Below are positions 58,901 through 64,000 of a DNA stretch of 64,000 nucleotides, one piece after another. Where the stretch lies: assembly GCA_021442155.1 (NCBI GenBank), contig CM038217.1:148243143-148307142 (forward strand), given 5' to 3'. Source of the stretch: Cymbidium sinense. Its lineage: Eukaryota > Streptophyta > Magnoliopsida > Asparagales > Orchidaceae. The position numbers and the translations under genes are program-made. Within the stretch, counting starts at the first letter, position 1; each line of letters starts with the position of its first letter. Below the pieces are notes generated by a model. It was not told the origin of the DNA, ran no database searches, and saw only the letters and a list, made by a program, of their open reading frames with translations.

Positions 58901-59685
58901 AATGCCTTTTTTTTTTTGAATAGGTTTGTTTAGGGAAAATCTAAACTTAGGTTTAATTAAAACACATAATAAAATATTCACTAAAAAAAAATCAATGAAT
59001 CTACTTTAGAAATTACTGGTAGGGAGGAAAGAGAAGTTCTCTTCTCCCTTTCTTTACAACACTTAGTAATTAATTGTAGGTTCATTCAAACCAATCAAAT
59101 CAAAATAAAATCAACCCAAATCAACTAAATCACTTAAATAAAAACCACCCTAAGTTGAACATTTCACACTTAGAAATTTAAACCTTAAAGCCTAGCTAAA
59201 CATACCACACAAACTAAAGCACACACATTAGGCTAAGTCACCACTTCTAGCTTTAGGTTAGGCGGTGCATGGTTTGATGTTTGCTTTTATTTTGTGATGT
59301 AATATTTTAGTCTGGATGTTAGGTGTATGTGTAGAATGAATGGTAGGATCTTTAGTCTAACCATTATCTAGGGGATTGTGCTTAAGGAGTAATAAATAAA
59401 ATATAATTTTTTGTGTGCTTATACCCCTAAGCATAATCCAATAGGCTGGTGGACTTGGTTACCCATGTGTGGGTGCTAAGTCCAATATATATACATGCTT
59501 GGGATTGTATGGTTTGTTTAGCTAATCTCTATTTTGTAGTTTTAGTTAGATTTACTTTTCCTTTTTCATGTAATTTTGCAATTAGATTTTGGAATGATTG
59601 TTATGGGGGATTAGATGAGCATTGGTCATAAGATCTCATCTTATGTACCATGTGAAGCCTTTGAGCAAACCACATTCCAACCAAC

Positions 59686-59740
59686 CAAAGAAGAAAGAAG
59701 AAAGAAGAAGAAGAAGAAAGAAGAAAAGAAGATGAAGAAT
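59686..59740 (+). repeat. GAA/GAAA microsatellite upstream of TATA box
   Basis: A run of AAGAAGAAAGAAG units lies about 60 bases before the LTR TATA box. The same place holds AAGAAAGAAATGAAG at 17,888-17,935 and AGAAAGAAGAAAATAG at 38,984-39,005, so a GA-rich tract is a constant part of the promoter region. Confidence 0.7.
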
Positions 59741-59795
59741 GAAGACCCCATAACATGAATTCCTTCTTAATTGTAATTAATTCATTTGTAATCGG

Positions 59796-59812
59796 TATAT
59801 AAGGGTAGAGCA
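59796..59812 (+). promoter_or_regulatory. Type A 3' LTR TATA box and start region
   Basis: TATATAAG followed by GGTAGAGCAC is the best-preserved promoter core in the window. It puts U3 at about 5.65 kb and R plus U5 at about 1.35 kb. Confidence 0.55.
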
Positions 59813-61185
59813 CTTAATTTATTTTTGGGTTTGTGCGGTGGAGCTGACCAAATGGCCTTTTATTCTTTTGCTTAGCTTTATAAATTGATGTTTTTGTTTT
59901 TTTGTGCATTAAGATGACATCTTTTCTAGTTTCTTCCTTGCTTTTGATGTATGGCTGGATGATGATTAGGCTCTTAGAAAAATAAATTTTCTATCCAATT
60001 AATCAACTCAAATTAAAAAATAAATAACTCATAACCTCACCTAAAGCCTGTTAAAATCAAGATAAAAGAATTAGCAACCCTTTGGATGAGTATTTTCTTT
60101 ATAACATCATGCATAAAAGCATATTATTTCACTCTTGATTGAGGGCTTCCACCTTGCCAAAGAACTTGGCTTGACCTTGAGAGCCATGGTGGAAACACAC
60201 CTCTCTTTTCTCCGATTTTGGCCCATAATCTAATTTCTCATGCATTAGGCATATGAATCCTATAAGCTAGTCAAATGATTGTCCAAAATAAAATAAAATA
60301 TAACAAAATTTTGCATTAGATTTAAGTCATTAATCATGCCCTACATGATCTAGTCTCTTAGGGAGTGAGTTTAAGGACTTAGTCTCTTTCTAAATAAATA
60401 ACAACTTAGCTATCTTGCATAAAGCATATGACTTGCCTACATGAATTTAAAATCATAGGAGGAGTTAGTTGGCAGCCACCCCCATGTGGTTGTAAGTCCA
60501 ATAGTTGAGTGGTTTATCCTCTCTTGTGGAGGTAAACCCAATACCCATTTTTATCTTAGATTTAGGTCATGTTTTGGCCCTTGCCAAAGCTCCCTAGATT
60601 TAGGTTCTGAGGTTGCTTCTCCCATTTGCAGACTATAAGCATAAATCCTCACTTCTTAGGAATTTTCATGACCTTGTATCATGGATTTGTAAGCCCTAAA
60701 TTTCTAACAAAAATTTAACTCAAACAAATAAATCACTTCAACTTCAAAAATATAAAGCCCAACCATAGGATAATTTGGGATGCTTACTAGTTTCTAGTAT
60801 CCTAAGCATCTCTACTCATCTCTTTGGCGATAAGAACTCCCTCTCTTTGATCAATCACTTTTGATCTTCTAAAATAAACCAATTGATTGATAGTCCTACC
60901 TATTGAAATCTTTGAGACAATGATCATTTACCTTAATCGAGAGTATTCTAAGAAATCTTCCTTAGATGTAATTAACTATGGGGCTTGCCCTATGAAACTT
61001 AATGAACCCAATTTAAAATAAACCCTACTTTACTTTTCCATGTAAAGTAGGGAAGAATCTCTGGTACACATGAGACCCATTACCTTAGAGTCCTATTGAG
61101 GTGATTAGGTTCATTGTAGGGTGGTGACTTCAATCTTTCGAGATAGTGCACCCGATCACCCTCAATAAGAACATCTGTGGATCTA

Positions 61186-61670
61186 TGTAGTGTCAAAATG
61201 CATAAAAAAAAGAAGTATGTTTATATCTTCATTTTATCCCACATAGAGTGAACATGGAAGTATATTCTCTTTAGAAATTCCTCATAATTTTCACCATAGA
61301 TTTTTCTCTCAAAATCTTTGGGATGAATCTCCATCGATAGTGGGTTTGTACTTTTGTATGAATCCAAGACTATCTTTCTTTCTGTTGGCACTTAGTTTAT
61401 TTCATCCTTAAGTTAATTTAGCCAACATCTTTAGGTTTTTCTGACCTCACCCTGCATTGGTCTTAAAGCCTGGGTTCTCCAATGGGTAAAAAATAAAAAA
61501 TTAAAAAAGAGAATTAATTAAAGACTTCCTCCTTACCATTTTATGTTAAGGAAAGGTTCATTCTAAAATAATAAAGATAAAATAAATCCTTCATAAAATC
61601 TTGCTTTTCAAAAGCACTCTTTCAAAATGCACATAATAAAATATTTTAAAATTTTAAATCACCTTCATCT
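61186..61670 (+). other. Degraded primer-binding site and proximal leader, second copy
   Basis: TGTAGTGTCAAAAT at 61,186 replaces TGGTGTCCTAAC. The sequence then follows 40,518-41,011 closely, including TGTTGGC/GCCAACA arms near 61,384-61,428. It shows that a second internal region starts right after this LTR. Confidence 0.65.
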
Positions 61671-63500
61671 AACAATCTTCATGATTATATGTAGGATCAT
61701 CTTTACAAAATAAAATTCCAACAATTTTCTAAAAGCAAAATGAGTTTCTTCACTCAATTCATTTTGGTGAAGACTCATTTTCAAAAAATAAAATTCCAAC
61801 AATCATATTTTCAAAAGCATAAAATTTGAAGATGGGTTTCCATTCAATACATCCAAATGTGTTGAATGGATATTACATCTTCAAAAAATCATAATTTTGA
61901 AATTCCATTCAACACATTCCACTGTTATTGGGATTTTCACATTTTCAAAATAAAAAATAAAATAAACACATATGAAACCTCTCCATTCAATATACCCACA
62001 TTGTTGAAGTTTCATTTTCAAATAAAATAAAAATAAATAAATTTTCCAAAAGCACATATGAATATCTCCATTCAATATACCCAAATTTATTGAATGAAAT
62101 TTCATTTCCAAATAATAACATTATTTTGAAATCCACTTAACATATTTCATATATGAATTGGGATTTCTCTTTCAAAAAAGCAATAATCACAAACAAAATA
62201 TACATTTGAAAATAAAACATAATTGATTTCCATTCACATACCCAAATTTGTTAAATGAAATCTCTTTCAAAAAAAAAAAAAAATCAAAAAACAAAATTTT
62301 CAAACATATTTGAACTTCATTTAGCATATCCCATTTGCTAAATGAATTTTCAAAAAAACAAAAATTTTAAACACATTTGAATTCTTTAACATACTCAAAT
62401 TTACTAAGTAAATCTCATTCCTCAAAAAAAATTTCAAAACATATTTGGAACTTCATTTAGCATACCCCATTTGTTAAATGAAGTCTCCCTTTTCAAAATC
62501 AAACAAAATTTGAAACACCTTTTTTGAATTCATTTAGCATACTCAAATTTGCTAAGTGAAATTTCCATTTCACAAAATTTTCAAAAACACTTTTGGAACT
62601 TCATTTTAGCATACCATATTTGCTAAAGTGAAGTTTCAAATTAAAATGAAAACAAAAATTTTGAACACATCTTTGGAATCAAGCATACAAATTAAACATT
62701 TCACAAAATTTGAACTTCATCTTAGCATACCATATTTGCTAAAGTGAAGTCTCCATTCATCAAATCAAAATCAAATCAAAATCAAAGAAACACATTAGAT
62801 TTTAGCATACAAATTTGCTAAGGATCCTATTTTCAAATCAAAATCAAAATCAAAAGAAACACATTTGATTTCAGCATACTTAAATTTGCTAAGGATCTAC
62901 TTTCAAAACAAATCAAATAAAAAAGAAACACATTAGATTCCCTTAGCATACTTAAATTTGCTAAGGATCCTATTTTCAAAATCAAATTAAAATCAAAGAA
63001 ACACATTAGATTTTCTTAGCATACTAAATTTGCTAAGAATCCTATTTTCAAAAATTTCAAAAAAATAAAACACACTTGGATTTTCTCATTTAGCATGCCC
63101 AAATTTGCTAAATGAGAATTTCATTTTTCAAATCACAAAATGATTCACAAAGCAAAATAAGAAAAAAAAACAAAAAGAAGAAATTGTTTTCAAACATCTC
63201 ACTTAGCATACCCAAATTTGCTAAGTAAATTCCAAAAATCTCAAATCCAAAACAAAAGCAAATTGACCCTTTACTTTAACATACCTAAATTTGTTAAATA
63301 AAGGGTCCTCAAAATCAAAATAAAATGCAGATATGAACCTATGGAAGCATCTCTTTAAAAATATTTGAACCCATTTTCAACATATCCAAATTTGTTGAAA
63401 ATGGATTCTATATCAAAATTCCTCTTCCAATCAAACTCAAAATCTATTCTAAATCATTTGAACTGACTTAACATTTCAAGATGTTGAGTATGGGTTCAAA
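61671..63500 (+). repeat. Leader hairpin array, second copy
   Basis: About twenty stem-loops lie at roughly 61,738, 61,825, 61,898, 61,972, 62,057, 62,125, 62,225, 62,316, 62,382, 62,451, 62,529, 62,598, 62,714, 62,796, 62,867, 62,937, 63,013, 63,083, 63,201, 63,265, 63,371 and 63,459. Perfect or near-perfect stems include CATTCAATA/TATTGAATG, TTCATTTAGCA/TGCTAAATGAA, TTCTTAGCA/TGCTAAGAA, TTCTCATTTAGCA/TGCTAAATGAGAA and CCATTTTCAACA/TGTTGAAAATGG. At 63,265 GACCCTTTA-C-TTTAACA pairs with TGTTAAATAAAGGGTC apart from one bulged C. Most loops are TACCCAAATT or close to it. Confidence 0.93.
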
Positions 63501-63600
63501 TTCTAAATTCAAATTCAAAATCAATAAAATCTGATTCAAGTTTATTTTCAACATTGACTCTTTTCACAGCCAATTAGTCAGCTTAATTTAGTTGATATAA

Positions 63601-64000
63601 ATGGCGCATCATGTGTTTTCCCCATGGGATGGACTTCCTGATCGTGCCTTCCCGAATTATGCCCACCTCATTCATTTGGATGAGGTTTGAGGGGGAAGGA
63701 TTACCTATGAGGGCACTCCCCTCACAACCAAGTAGTGATCATAGTGGAGAAAAGTCGCATTCATTGATTTTGCCATCGTGACTGATATCCCTCACCAAGA
63801 GGAAGGCTGATAGTTTCTACAAGTGCGCTGTCGACAAGATGTGATAATGCAATGAGCTGTTATTTCCCTGCTACCCATTAGCACACCTCAAAGGTAAGGC
63901 TCTAATCCCGTGGATTATCACTTTTGAAGTCTAGTTCTTACCCACTCCCTACTCAAAGGAGGAATAAAAAAATATGATAAGTGGTACCATACACGCATTG
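63601..64000 (+). pseudogene. Start of a second type A internal region (ORF before gag)
   Basis: The ATG at 63,601 opens MAHHVFSPWDGLPDRA and YAHLIHLDEV, then a stop. Further similarity to 42,990-43,340 runs on (GGRITYEGTP, then FAIVTDIPHQEE) to the window edge in several frames. The element continues beyond the window. Confidence 0.65.

Larger units (their letters stand above)
54152..61185 (+). repeat. Type A 3' LTR (7.0 kb)
   Basis: It starts TGTTGACCTCATTTTTAGAA. It is colinear with 34,893-40,505 and is the longest LTR copy in the window. Layout: 54,152-54,340 conserved start; 54,340-56,050 CAAATC/TTGACC arrays; 56,050-57,070 more complex sequence; 57,070-59,290 AT-rich; 59,290-61,185 the part shared with type B LTRs. 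The end at about 61,185 is placed by alignment; the terminal CA is degraded. Many small deletions relative to the 5' LTR indicate long decay of both. Confidence 0.88.

Overview
The window looks like nuclear DNA of a seed plant, probably an angiosperm. It has two unlike halves: a block of organelle-derived DNA at about 1-17,475, and a very AT-rich mass of giant, decayed Ty3/gypsy LTR retrotransposons at about 17,480-64,000. I found no intact cellular gene. No reading frame longer than about 160 codons survives, and those with a recognisable identity are broken. The clade cannot be fixed from the sequence alone.

Region 1 (1-17,475) reads like plant mitochondrial intergenic DNA now decaying. It carries a short mttB-like fragment and scattered plastid fragments: ycf1 at 7,078-7,425; the trnK-UUU intron end, 3' exon and psbA promoter at 9,022-9,345; ycf2 at 10,630-10,920 and 15,955-16,310; and psaC at 11,923-12,021. 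It also holds a LINE reverse transcriptase relic and a 260-bp direct repeat. The plastid pieces are out of plastid order and frameshifted. That fits plastid-to-mitochondrion transfer followed by transfer to the nucleus, although an assembly join cannot be excluded.

Region 2 (17,480-34,892) holds older elements, called type B here. A 5'-truncated LTR on the + strand (17,480-19,425) faces a complete 2.3-kb LTR on the - strand (20,934-23,215), with the two primer-binding sites pointing at each other. The - strand LTR is the 3' LTR of a - strand element whose coding remnant runs from 29,195 down to 23,270 (N-terminal ORF, gag, protease, RT, RNase H; no integrase left). Its 5' side is a 5.3-kb AT-rich module (29,200-34,560) and a degraded LTR end (34,560-34,892).

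Region 3 (34,893-64,000) holds a + strand element, type A, about 26.3 kb long. Its parts are a 5' LTR (34,893-40,505), a primer-binding site, a 2.4-kb leader, an extra ORF before gag, gag, protease, RT, RNase H, a second (archaeal-type) RNase H, integrase ending at 51,374, a repeat-rich 3' region and a 3' LTR (54,152-61,185). The double RNase H, the ORF before gag, the huge LTRs and the repeat-rich 3' region place it in the Tat/Ogre lineage. The 3' LTR is followed at once by a second leader and ORF start (61,186-64,000), so the structure is LTR-internal-LTR-internal.

The most striking signal is in the leader of both type A copies. About twenty consecutive stem-loops share a near-constant loop (TACCCAAATT closed by CA/TG), while their stems differ from hairpin to hairpin with matching changes on both arms. 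I know of no description of such an array. It is the best candidate here for a new RNA-structural system.
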